Shown in pieces: positions 45,817 to 55,773 of a stretch of DNA of 59,899 nt. Origin of the DNA: Methanosphaera stadtmanae. Lineage in GTDB: Archaea; Methanobacteriota; Methanobacteria; Methanobacteriales; Methanobacteriaceae. The notes under the pieces are model-generated. The model searched no databases and was not told the DNA's origin. It worked only from the letters and a program-made list of their open reading frames with translations. The stretch spans positions 1 to 59,899 of the forward strand of contig SUTR01000009.1 of the NCBI GenBank assembly GCA_015062825.1, read 5' to 3'. Positions within the stretch are counted from its first letter, which is position 1; each line of letters opens with the position of its first letter. The translations under genes were made by a program, and so were the position numbers.

Positions 45817-47001
45817 ATGAATTATATGCCGATTGTCATACCTGAAGATATTGATAAATATTTTTATAATAGAAATAAAGAGTTTAAAATACTTAACACT
45901 AATTTAGAAATGTTAGAAGAGGGAATTCCTAATCAATTTTTAATTACCGGATATAGGGGTATAGGGAAAACCTCTTTATTAAAGAAATTACTGAAAAATT
46001 TACCGGACAAATTTTTAACAACATATATTGATTTATCGGACGTTTATGGTAGACAAAAAGGTAAATTATCTGAAGAAGAAGTAATAAAAGAATTTCTATG
46101 TTTGATAGAAGAAAGCATAGAATCTAATGAAAAAATAGTTAGAACTGCTAAAGAAAGATTATATGATACTTTAAATCAGTTAAAATTAAAGAGTTATAAT
46201 TTTAATAATTCTAATTTACGTGACTTACCCCTTCCAATTATAAAAGATAATTATAATAAATTAAGTAAGTATGTGATGGAATTACCACAAAAGGTTGTTG
46301 ATTCATTTGATGAAATTAAAGGTTTTATAATAGTCATTGATGAATTTCAATTATTAAAAAATCTTGAAAATCCAGAGGCATTCTTTTGGTTAATACGCAG
46401 TTACACACAAAAACAGTATAATGTAAGTTATATATTCACAGGCAGTGTTTCAAATACTGCTGAGATAAATAATATGATCAACGGTCAAACAGGTGCTTTT
46501 GGTGGGCGAATGTTCCAGTTAAACATTGATGAATTCAGTAAACAACAGACAAAAGAATATATTGATAAATACTCAAACAATATCAAATTTGATGATGAAG
46601 GTTTTGAAAGATTTTATAAATGTACTCGGGGAATTCCTGCATATATTAACAGTTTTTGTAATATTTTACCAAATAATATGATTTGTACAAGTGAAATTAT
46701 AAAAGAAGCTTTTATTATGAATATTGATAATATAGCATTATTATGGCTTAGAGTATGGGGTACGTTGACTGATAAAGAAAAAGAATTAATTATAATGTTT
46801 GTAGAAAATGGTTCATTAGACTGGACTTCACTAGTTAATAATGTTTCTTATACTCCAGTGACATTATCACATTATCTTGATTTACTTAGTAACAAGGGAA
46901 TCATTGAATATTCCTCTGATGGTAAGTATTACCTATCTGATATTATGCTAAAAAGATGGTTAAATCTAAAAAAACAAACACGGGGCAGATATCCGGAATA
47001 A
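45817..47001 (+). CDS. Archaeal ATPase (AAA/STAND type, Pfam ATPase_2-like)
   Basis: 394 residues. Walker A is TGYRGIGKTSLLKKL (about 42-56). Walker B is IIVIDEFQLLKNL, then YIFTGSVSN as sensor and RGIPAYINSF, a pattern of the archaeal ATPase family. A C-terminal winged-helix part (LTDKEKELIIMF...TPVTLSHYLDLLSNKGIIE) is expected to bind DNA or a partner, as in other STAND-type archaeal ATPases. Role unknown. It differs from the DUF4143-type ATPase at 33128 but has the same setting, a single gene between surface-protein genes behind an operator-like array. GAGGAAT precedes the ATG. Confidence 0.78.
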   Translation: MNYMPIVIPEDIDKYFYNRNKEFKILNTNLEMLEEGIPNQFLITGYRGIGKTSLLKKLLKNLPDKFLTTYIDLSDVYGRQKGKLSEEEVIKEFLCLIEESIESNEKIVRTAKERLYDTLNQLKLKSYNFNNSNLRDLPLPIIKDNYNKLSKYVMELPQKVVDSFDEIKGFIIVIDEFQLLKNLENPEAFFWLIRSYTQKQYNVSYIFTGSVSNTAEINNMINGQTGAFGGRMFQLNIDEFSKQQTKEYIDKYSNNIKFDDEGFERFYKCTRGIPAYINSFCNILPNNMICTSEIIKEAFIMNIDNIALLWLRVWGTLTDKEKELIIMFVENGSLDWTSLVNNVSYTPVTLSHYLDLLSNKGIIEYSSDGKYYLSDIMLKRWLNLKKQTRGRYPE

Positions 47002-47206
47002 GTTATTAAGTGGGTTTATAGATTATAATTCAATCTAAATCTTCATATCTTCCTATTTTTTATATTTATTTTGTCTATTTTTTAAAAAATTTGATTAACA
47101 TCAATACTAATTTTTTAAATTATATTTTATTAAACTATCAAATCAATTTTACATATATTAAAAATATACATAACTATATAATTTATAAAAAACTATATAT
47201 AATTCA

Positions 47207-47242
47207 GTGTATCTTTTTTAAAATTGAAAAATAATGATACAC
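47207..47242 (+). promoter_or_regulatory. Inverted repeat at the CobN-like gene promoter or leader
   Basis: GTGTATC (47207-47213) and GATACAC (47236-47242) are exact 7-base arms 22 bases apart. TATA-like sequences lie just upstream (47181-47202), so the repeat spans the expected transcription start or 5' leader before the GGAG at 47264. It may be an operator for metal or tetrapyrrole control (inference). Confidence 0.35.
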
Positions 47243-47275
47243 ATTTAAAAAAATTTCAAACAAGGAGCATATGTA

Positions 47276-50200
47276 ATGAATAAGAAAATTATTTCATTAT
47301 GTATGATACTCTTTATAATGATAATATGTACTACTGTAAGTGCACAGCAAAACGATACAAATACAACAATAGACAATCAAACAGATACGACAACAATCAC
47401 TACAACAGAACACATAGCACAACAGACAATTGCAAAAACAGCATCAAAGTCAAATGATGCTTCAACAAGTGCAAGCACTGCAACAAAGATTAAACAAAGT
47501 GAAAGCAATGATAACTTGCAGGATGTACAGGTAATAGATGAAGATAACAAGTTAATAATTAAGAAGAATAATTCTTCAATCAATGTTAAAACAGATACAA
47601 TCCAAACTTCAACAGTTTTGAATATTACAGGTATAGTCACATCAGCATATGATAAGACAAATGATATATATGCCGGTGGGGAAGAAGATGGATTTACAGT
47701 AAACGGAGCAACAATAAAATTATATAATGAAAGCACAGGAAAAATTATTGCAAATACTACATCAGGTACTGATGGAACATACCAATTTACAAACCTTACA
47801 GTTGGTAACTATACAATAGAATTCAATTATGGTACCTATGCTACAGGTGAAGATACAATAAGCTTAACAAATCAGTCCATAGCATATGATTACATCTTTG
47901 TGCCGGATATAACATTCATCACATTCTCTGGAGACAATAGTGGTGGAGGACAATCCGATAAGATAGCACAATTAAAGAAGATTAGTGACAGGTTCTTATT
48001 CCTGGAAAGCTATGAACTAAACAGTTCCTATGACAATTCAGGTCAATGGATGTTGGACTATTCCAACTTCATAGTAGTTGACATGTATTCAATAGGTAAC
48101 GGTTTTGGAATCGACACGGATTTAATAGCATACTCACCAGCATCAAAGAATGACATGATAGCATATGTCTTTGGAGTGTATGATCTTTCAACAATTCAAG
48201 GAACACTATCAAACTGGGGATTTTTAGGTGGAAACCCACATTCAGTTGAAAACACATACATTGGATCATATTGGCAGACATCATCAGAATCAAATTCAAC
48301 GGTATTACAAAGCAATATGCAACACTTGTATGATTATATAACCTACTTGCTTGACGAAACAGATGTAGACCCAACAAAAAATGGTAATGGTCCATTACTT
48401 GTAACAAGTTCATGGGGAGTATACTATCCAGGATTTACTGGTAATGTAAAAACACCAAGTGAAAAATTGATTAATCAATGGATTAGTCAAGACCCTGGAT
48501 ATGACTATGATGGAGCAGGAAGTTTAAACTGGATGACAGTTGAATATGCAAACTGGAACCTGGAAAACAACGATCCAAAAGTAATCCTCAGAAACTTCGA
48601 ACAATGGTATACAAAAAACAATCCAAAATACAATGGATCATTTATTGTAATATCAACATACTATGAAGGTGGAAAAGTAGTTGATGCATTAATAAAAGAA
48701 TATGAAAAACTAGGCAGAGCAGTTTTCAGTATCTATAAAACCACATCAGAAGATCCTGATATGACGGCACTTCTTGAAATTGCAGGAAACAAGACTGTAC
48801 TTACAAGAGGAGTATCAGCAGTAAGCTATATGTACTGGTGGACAACAGGATATTCACAAAGAGGTACGGATTATACCATAAATGCATATAAGAATCTGAA
48901 CGTATCCCTAATCAATGCATTGAAGGATATAAGTAAATTCAGTTATGAAAGTGAATATGGTCCGCAGAATGAATGGACAGCAGCTGTTACAATGCCTGAA
49001 TTTGAAGGAGTATTTGGTTCAATACCCGTATCCTACCTTGATGACAGTAAACAAACAGTCATCATCGAGGATGGTATAAGAAAACATGCTCAACTAACAA
49101 ATAATTGGGCAAAACTTCGAGAACTAAACAATTCTGAGAAGAAAATATCACTATTGGTATATGGTTATCCACCTGGAAAGGCAAACATTGGAGCATCATA
49201 CCTTGACGTGTTCAAAAGCATTCATGACTTACTTGAACAACTCTATGATCAAGGATATAATATAGGAATGAACAAAACAGAAATTCCAACAGTAGAAGAA
49301 ATAAACAACATAGTAACCGACTTTGGTAACAAAGGATTATGGGCTGAAGGATTAATAGATTCCTATGTTATAACACATTATGAACAATTGACCGAAAATG
49401 GACAACTGGTAAATCAGGACATATATGGCAAATGGTATGACGCACTTCCAAAACAACTTCAACAGGATTTGGATGACTATTGGGGTGAAGGATTAGGTAA
49501 TGGATCAATGATCTACCGTGAAAAAAGCCAAATAGACATTCAGGAATTTGAAGACTGGCTAAGCAGATTCTCAGAAGACTACAGAGTATTATTCAGCCAT
49601 TACTGGAATCTATCCAAGGATGATATAATCATCACACAGGATGATTCAGTCATGGTGGTAAATAAGACCAACTTCTACAAATGGGTATATGATTTACCGG
49701 TTGACATCCAAAAGATATTCAATCAATCCATAGGATTTGCATTGCTGGATGATTCAAACTATAAGAATGAAGGATACTTCCTCATACCTGGTGTTTTCTT
49801 TGGAAACGTATTCTTAAGTGTACAGCCACTAAGAGGATGGGAATCACAGATTGACTTCCACAACTCATACCTGCCACCTCCACAACAGTATATAGCATAT
49901 TACAGATACCTAAGCCGAATATTCCAAACTAATGCAATTATACACTTGGGAACCCACGGAACCCTGGAATGGTTGCCAGGACGTAACTTAGGATTACAAT
50001 CATCAGATTGGCCGTTCCAATTAATTGAAACACCAATCATATATCCTTATATCGTATCAAACCCTGGGGAAGGTATGGTTGCAAAAGAAAGAAGTTTTGC
50101 ACAAGTTATTACACACTTGACACCAGTAACTGCAACTACATCATTATATGGTGACTATGTAGAGTTAAGTGATGCTATATCAAGATATGATACAAGTAAA

Positions 50201-53119
50201 ACATCAGGTGTTCTGGATAACATAGCATACTATAAGGAATATATTCTAAACTTAACAGAAAACTTAGGTTATGATCAACCGGACTATGTAACGGTAAACA
50301 ATACATTAAGCAATTACTATATTGCAGTGGCAAATGAAGATGAAAAAGCTATTAATGATTCAAAGGAAAAACTAATTCAGAAAGCAGAAATCATAGGATA
50401 TGATGCACCGGAAGAAGGTGAATTTGACTCATGGCTTGAAGAAGTAGTAAAATACATTAATAGTGATGATGCATTTGACAAATGGCTTTCAGTAATACAT
50501 GCAAACTTAGAAGCAATGTCTGCAGATAAGATAAATACTGGAATGCATACACTCGGAGAAATATGGAATGGTACAGACTTAATAACAGGAGTCACATCAA
50601 TTGTATCCTCAAGGACAAGCGTACTTGATGATATAATGCACCTATACTATCCGGATATAACAGAAAGTTACTTTGATAAAATCAAGGACAGAGACTTTGA
50701 TGATAAAAGAAATATGATAACAAACATATTAACATCAATAGTAACAAGCCTTGCAGAAGGAAGTACAGTTGAAGATGTAGCAAACAGTTATGGTATATTT
50801 AACAATACAACAGACCTATATCAGGATCTTGTAGAAATAAACACTACCATAAATGACATTCTAAACAATCTGGAATGGTATAGTATAATCACTGCATTAA
50901 ATGGTGGATATGTGGAACCTGGACTTGCAGCAGATCCATTATACTCTGATGTACTGCCAACAGGTAGAGCAATGTATGTTGGAGATACAACCAAGATTCC
51001 AAGTAAAAGTGCATGGCAATCAGCAGTAAATTCCATTGACGACGTACTGGTCAAATACATGGTTAATTTAGGTGAAGAATCATTCCCTGAATTAATTGGT
51101 GAAGTCATATGGGGTACAGAAGCTCTTCGTACTGAAGGTATAAGTCTTGCACAGTTCATGTACCTATTGGGTGTAAAACCTGTATGGGATAAAACCGGAA
51201 CAGTTACTGGAGTAGAAGTAATACCACTTGAAAACCTTACAGTTACAATAGATTCAACAGTTTATCAAAGACCAAGAATAGATGTATTCTCAACACTTGT
51301 ATGTAACAATCCATACTGGCTAGGATTATTAACTCAATCAGTAGAACTGGTAAATTCATTAAATGAATCTACAACTGATAACTATGTTAAAAAACACTAT
51401 GCAGAAACAGGTTCACTTGAAAGACTATTCGGACTTCCAGGAGCTGTACTTGAAGGAACAGGGGTATCTGACCTTTTAAACAGTAAAGGAACTACTCTTG
51501 ATCAGGCTTCAGGTATTGCAGATGAACTGGCAAGTGTATATGAATCAAGGATAGGACATTCATGGAACGTTGACAGTGAAGGAAACATTGTAGTTAAGGA
51601 TGATGGAGAATCATTTGCATATCTCCTAGAACATGTAAACCTGGTCATACAAGACCTGGACAGTACATGGAGATATCTTGACTCAGACGATTATCTTGAC
51701 TGGTTTGGTGGTCTGGTAAATGCAGCAACAGTACATGGAACTATTGTAAACACGGTACTTCTGGATATACGTGACAAAAACACAGTAGTTACCAGTACAT
51801 TAGGTGAAGAGGTTAAAAAAGAGACAAGAACAACAATATTAAATCCACAATGGCTTGCAGATATGACTGATGAAGTCGGTGGATGGAACCAAATGTCTAC
51901 AAACTTCGAAAACCTAATGAAAACAATGCTTACAACACAAAACTACAAAGAAAACCAGGAAGGAAAAGCAATCCTTGACACAAGTGAAGGAAACAATGCA
52001 GGAATCGTAGGAGACGGACTTCTAAGAGAAACTGCAAAAACCGTAACATACAGTGAATACTTCAACATCAATGCACAGTATAAATCCTATGCATTCCAAT
52101 CCATGGCAGGATGGTTATTAACAGCAGATATGGCAGGATACTGGAAAACAAATGACAATACACTTAGAAAAGACCTGTTACAAAAATATGTAGACAATGC
52201 TAACCGTTATGGAGTGGCATGTTGTCACCACACCTGTGGAAACATAAACTTCCACGAATGGGTTATGAAAGTTGGAACAGCTCTTGGTGTAAAAGGATTA
52301 TCCGAGTATTCCGTTCAATATGCATCAGCAACCAAAAATCCAAATGCAGCATCTACTGAATATACCAGTGGAACACCAACTCCAAGTACTGATGGTACTG
52401 GAAATGTAGATATCAGTGAAGGTATTGGTGAATATGCAAATAATGGTGCAACTGGTGAAGCAAATGCAATGGCTATGGCAGCTCAAGGTGCACAGGGACT
52501 AGCTGATTCAGCAAGTAGTTCCGGTAGTTCTACTGTCATGGCAGCAGGTAGCAACTTTGGTACTGGTACAAGTGATTCAGGTTCATCTGGTGGAAATGGT
52601 GGAGGAGTAGGTACAGGTAACGGTACTGGTAACGGTGAAGGATCCGGAGATGGTAATGATACTGCAAACTCTGGAAACTCAACCGGAAACGGTAACGGTA
52701 CTTCCGATGGCCAAACCAACCAAACTGCTGAAGATGGACAAAATACTACTGAAGATGCAAATGGAAGCTCAACAAATCAACAGAATTCAACAAGTGACCA
52801 GAATTCAACAAACAGCCTAGTAAATCAGAATACTACACAATCTGATGGTAGTGATTCTATTGCTGGTGAAGAACCTGAAACTGATCCATCAAGTGTGGAT
52901 ACATCAAGTTCTGAAGTAGCAGTAGCAGGAAGTTCATCTGCCGGAGGTTCATCTGGTGAATCAGCTGGTTCTCCATCAGTATATGAACTTGTCAAGAAAA
53001 ATATTGGTACACCACCATCATCACAATCAGAAATAGCTTTCGGATATCTGTTATTTATTGTAGTGATACTTGTCATATTCTTCGTTGGATTTACAAGGCC
53101 TAATTCAAGGTATAAATAA
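47276..53119 (+). CDS. cobN: Secreted, membrane-anchored CobN-like chelatase (HmuS-like)
   Basis: 1947 residues of the CobN/BchH chelatase family. The symbol denotes family, not proven cobalt insertion. Signal peptide: MNKKIISLCMILFIMIICTT then VSAQQ. About 110-205: a Cna_B-like beta domain (VNGATIKLYNESTG...TYQFTNLTVGNYTIEF). About 220-1660: the chelatase core with the family hallmark HLGTHGTLEWLPGRNLGL near 889 and YPYIVSNPGEGMVAKERS. Near 1648: ACCHHTCGN, a likely metal-binding motif. About 1690-1910: a low-complexity Gly/Ser/Asn/Thr linker. It ends with a membrane helix (FGYLLFIVVILVIFFVGFT) and a basic tail. So it acts outside the membrane, unlike cytoplasmic CobN. With the ExbB/DUF2149/DUF2162 operon it suggests tetrapyrrole metal removal or uptake. 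AAGGAG precedes the ATG. Confidence 0.85.
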   Translation: MNKKIISLCMILFIMIICTTVSAQQNDTNTTIDNQTDTTTITTTEHIAQQTIAKTASKSNDASTSASTATKIKQSESNDNLQDVQVIDEDNKLIIKKNNSSINVKTDTIQTSTVLNITGIVTSAYDKTNDIYAGGEEDGFTVNGATIKLYNESTGKIIANTTSGTDGTYQFTNLTVGNYTIEFNYGTYATGEDTISLTNQSIAYDYIFVPDITFITFSGDNSGGGQSDKIAQLKKISDRFLFLESYELNSSYDNSGQWMLDYSNFIVVDMYSIGNGFGIDTDLIAYSPASKNDMIAYVFGVYDLSTIQGTLSNWGFLGGNPHSVENTYIGSYWQTSSESNSTVLQSNMQHLYDYITYLLDETDVDPTKNGNGPLLVTSSWGVYYPGFTGNVKTPSEKLINQWISQDPGYDYDGAGSLNWMTVEYANWNLENNDPKVILRNFEQWYTKNNPKYNGSFIVISTYYEGGKVVDALIKEYEKLGRAVFSIYKTTSEDPDMTALLEIAGNKTVLTRGVSAVSYMYWWTTGYSQRGTDYTINAYKNLNVSLINALKDISKFSYESEYGPQNEWTAAVTMPEFEGVFGSIPVSYLDDSKQTVIIEDGIRKHAQLTNNWAKLRELNNSEKKISLLVYGYPPGKANIGASYLDVFKSIHDLLEQLYDQGYNIGMNKTEIPTVEEINNIVTDFGNKGLWAEGLIDSYVITHYEQLTENGQLVNQDIYGKWYDALPKQLQQDLDDYWGEGLGNGSMIYREKSQIDIQEFEDWLSRFSEDYRVLFSHYWNLSKDDIIITQDDSVMVVNKTNFYKWVYDLPVDIQKIFNQSIGFALLDDSNYKNEGYFLIPGVFFGNVFLSVQPLRGWESQIDFHNSYLPPPQQYIAYYRYLSRIFQTNAIIHLGTHGTLEWLPGRNLGLQSSDWPFQLIETPIIYPYIVSNPGEGMVAKERSFAQVITHLTPVTATTSLYGDYVELSDAISRYDTSKTSGVLDNIAYYKEYILNLTENLGYDQPDYVTVNNTLSNYYIAVANEDEKAINDSKEKLIQKAEIIGYDAPEEGEFDSWLEEVVKYINSDDAFDKWLSVIHANLEAMSADKINTGMHTLGEIWNGTDLITGVTSIVSSRTSVLDDIMHLYYPDITESYFDKIKDRDFDDKRNMITNILTSIVTSLAEGSTVEDVANSYGIFNNTTDLYQDLVEINTTINDILNNLEWYSIITALNGGYVEPGLAADPLYSDVLPTGRAMYVGDTTKIPSKSAWQSAVNSIDDVLVKYMVNLGEESFPELIGEVIWGTEALRTEGISLAQFMYLLGVKPVWDKTGTVTGVEVIPLENLTVTIDSTVYQRPRIDVFSTLVCNNPYWLGLLTQSVELVNSLNESTTDNYVKKHYAETGSLERLFGLPGAVLEGTGVSDLLNSKGTTLDQASGIADELASVYESRIGHSWNVDSEGNIVVKDDGESFAYLLEHVNLVIQDLDSTWRYLDSDDYLDWFGGLVNAATVHGTIVNTVLLDIRDKNTVVTSTLGEEVKKETRTTILNPQWLADMTDEVGGWNQMSTNFENLMKTMLTTQNYKENQEGKAILDTSEGNNAGIVGDGLLRETAKTVTYSEYFNINAQYKSYAFQSMAGWLLTADMAGYWKTNDNTLRKDLLQKYVDNANRYGVACCHHTCGNINFHEWVMKVGTALGVKGLSEYSVQYASATKNPNAASTEYTSGTPTPSTDGTGNVDISEGIGEYANNGATGEANAMAMAAQGAQGLADSASSSGSSTVMAAGSNFGTGTSDSGSSGGNGGGVGTGNGTGNGEGSGDGNDTANSGNSTGNGNGTSDGQTNQTAEDGQNTTEDANGSSTNQQNSTSDQNSTNSLVNQNTTQSDGSDSIAGEEPETDPSSVDTSSSEVAVAGSSSAGGSSGESAGSPSVYELVKKNIGTPPSSQSEIAFGYLLFIVVILVIFFVGFTRPNSRYK

Positions 53120-53226
53120 TAGAGTATTGTACATTTAAAAAATAATAATCCACTTTTTTATTTTTTTTATATTTTTTTTAACTTAACATTCATATCTTAT
53201 TTAGAAATAAATGGAGGTGAAAATAA

Positions 53227-55749
53227 TTGAACAATAAGAAAATAATCATATTCCTTAGTTTTATAATATTAATCCTATCCATAAATTCATTATATGCAGC
53301 AGATGATAATACAACCGATAAATCATTAGTCAAACAATACAATCAATTAGCAAATACGGACATGCTAGAACAAACACAATTATCCACAAAACACACACAA
53401 CTAAAACAAGCATCAGATACTGTTTATGTAGATTCAAAATCCAACACCTCCACCGAGGATGGAAGTAAGGATGCACCCTACAAGCAGATAAATGATGAAA
53501 CCATTGCAAAAATCTCATCAGATTCAACAATCATCGTATCAAGTGGAACATACAACATAACTCCAACAACAATAGATAAGAACTTAAGCATCATTGGAGA
53601 AGATAAGGAGAATGTATTCTTCATACCAACAGATGCAGCAGTATTTACAATAGCTGAAAATACAAATGTGATGTTGGAGAATCTTACAATAACAAACCAA
53701 TCATCAACATATACCCAGGCAATAACAAACAATGGAAACCTGACAATAGAAAATGTGGATTTCTTAAATAACTTTGGAACAGCCAACAACACCAAGGGTA
53801 CATGTATCCTCAACAATGCAACACTATATGTGAACAATTCAAACTTTGAAAACATCACATCATCATATGGTGCTTCAATATACAATACAGGTGATGTTGT
53901 AGTTAACAATTCCAAGTTCAAAAGAAACAACATATCAAATGTGGGTGGAGCAATATACAGCATGAGAGGAAATCTGGAAGTATATAATTCAAACTTCCTA
54001 TATAATGCTGCAACAAGTGGAGCAGCAATATATAATGCAGCAGGATATCTCCTGGTTGATAATACTGAATTCTACAAGAATGATGCAGAACGATTCTTTG
54101 GAGGAGCAATATACTCTACAGGAATAACTATTGTAAACAATTCACAATTCTACAGCAATCATGCAAAAAAGGATGGTGGAGCAATAACAAATACAAATAA
54201 CTTCACAATAACAAACTGCTATTTTGAACAAAACATTGCAGAAGAAAATGGTGGAGCCATTGAAAATGTTCCATGGTCAACTACTCAAAACGGTAATCTG
54301 ACAATAATCAATTCAACATTTAAGGAAAACAGTGCAGGAGAAAATGGTGGAGCAATAATCAACTATGACAAGGAAGACTATCTGGGTGATGGTGCAACAG
54401 TCACAGCTAGAGCTTCTATATTTGACTCAAATTCAGCATCAAAAGCTGGAGGATTAATATATAATCAACAGTATATGGACTTCCAATACAATGTAATAAT
54501 AAACAATGATGCTGATGTAAACAAGACAATATCATCAGATGAAGAACAGATCATATCCATAGAAAACAATTGGTGGGCAACAAACAATCCAACACGATCC
54601 AAGTTGGGTGCAATGCCAAAGTCATGGGTGGTGATGGGCTTTACCAATACAACATCACTTGTTGAAAACTTCACAACAAATCTAACAGTATCTTTGAATA
54701 CATTAAACAATGGCCAATTATTGGATTCACAATTGCCAAGTAGATTTGTACGATTTACTGCTGAAAACACTACATTTACCCAAGATATTGTAAAGATACA
54801 AGGTGATGTAAGTGATAATGTAGTAGTTCTTGATGATGTATTGTATGCACAAATTGATAATCAGCTATTGTCACTTGATGTGGCAAGAATAAATCTAACA
54901 GCAACACTTGTAAATGATAACAATACACTGCAGATTAAACTGGTTGTGCCTGAAGACATCAGTGGAAAAACAACCATAAAGGTAAATTCCCTTACAATAT
55001 TTGACAAGCAAAAAGTTGAAAATGGCAGCATAACACTTGAATATGACATACCTAATCAATGGACCAAGGACAAATACAATATGACAGTCATATTTGTATC
55101 TGATGAGAATCAATCCTTGAGATTTGATGATGTTGAATTGCAGATTCCTAAAAGACAGGTAGATGCTCAATTATCAATAGTCAATGATACTCCAATTAAG
55201 GTTGGAAGTACCATTGGACTTGTTGCAACAATCACACTTAACAACCAGACGGTTAACAGTGGAAGAGTTTCATTTAAAATAAATGGCCTTACAATACAAT
55301 CCAATGTCAAGGTAACTGATGGACAGGCAACTGTAAACTATACAATTCCTACATCATTTTCAAAAAACAATTATACATTTAGCATAATATATTCAGGTGA
55401 TGGAAATAAACTATCATCATATGATGAAGAAAATGTAAAATTATCAAAACATGATGTATATTCAAATCTTACAAACAGCATTAAATTGTTAAGTGATTCA
55501 AATAATACAATTAGTGTTCGTTTATTTGATGAAGATGAACAAAACATTAATGTAGGACGTGCATGTTTTAAAGTAAATTATCTTACCATGCAGACAAACA
55601 TTACAGTTGCAGATGGTATAATATCATTCAACTATAAAAGTCCACAACTAAAAAACAGTGATGAGATTATTCAAAAACTAACCATCAAATACGATGGAAC
55701 AGCAAACTATAACAATTATGAGAAGGAAGTAGATTTAATAATCAGCTAA
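53227..55749 (+). CDS. Adhesin-like surface protein, beta-helix then Ig-like domains
   Basis: 840 residues. The start is TTG with GGAGGTGA 6 bases upstream. The signal peptide is NNKKIIIFLSFIILILSINS then LYAADD. VYVDSKSNTSTEDGSKDAP (near 62) opens a parallel beta-helix with many GGAI turns and N-S-x-F rungs, ending NNWWATNNPTRS near 445. About three Ig-like repeats follow (for example VDAQLSIVNDTPIKVGSTIG). No C-terminal anchor is visible. It lies 107 bases after the CobN-like gene and may be transcribed with it. Its stop nearly meets the convergent DUF6270 gene, separated by a T-rich tract. Confidence 0.85.
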   Translation: MNNKKIIIFLSFIILILSINSLYAADDNTTDKSLVKQYNQLANTDMLEQTQLSTKHTQLKQASDTVYVDSKSNTSTEDGSKDAPYKQINDETIAKISSDSTIIVSSGTYNITPTTIDKNLSIIGEDKENVFFIPTDAAVFTIAENTNVMLENLTITNQSSTYTQAITNNGNLTIENVDFLNNFGTANNTKGTCILNNATLYVNNSNFENITSSYGASIYNTGDVVVNNSKFKRNNISNVGGAIYSMRGNLEVYNSNFLYNAATSGAAIYNAAGYLLVDNTEFYKNDAERFFGGAIYSTGITIVNNSQFYSNHAKKDGGAITNTNNFTITNCYFEQNIAEENGGAIENVPWSTTQNGNLTIINSTFKENSAGENGGAIINYDKEDYLGDGATVTARASIFDSNSASKAGGLIYNQQYMDFQYNVIINNDADVNKTISSDEEQIISIENNWWATNNPTRSKLGAMPKSWVVMGFTNTTSLVENFTTNLTVSLNTLNNGQLLDSQLPSRFVRFTAENTTFTQDIVKIQGDVSDNVVVLDDVLYAQIDNQLLSLDVARINLTATLVNDNNTLQIKLVVPEDISGKTTIKVNSLTIFDKQKVENGSITLEYDIPNQWTKDKYNMTVIFVSDENQSLRFDDVELQIPKRQVDAQLSIVNDTPIKVGSTIGLVATITLNNQTVNSGRVSFKINGLTIQSNVKVTDGQATVNYTIPTSFSKNNYTFSIIYSGDGNKLSSYDEENVKLSKHDVYSNLTNSIKLLSDSNNTISVRLFDEDEQNINVGRACFKVNYLTMQTNITVADGIISFNYKSPQLKNSDEIIQKLTIKYDGTANYNNYEKEVDLIIS

Positions 55750-55773
55750 ACCTGCCTCATAATCCTTTTTTTC

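Noticed and set aside
52440-52960. Low-complexity Gly/Ser/Asn region as a sign of frameshift in the CobN-like gene
   Set aside because: The frame stays open through it into a proper membrane helix and basic tail, so it is a linker.
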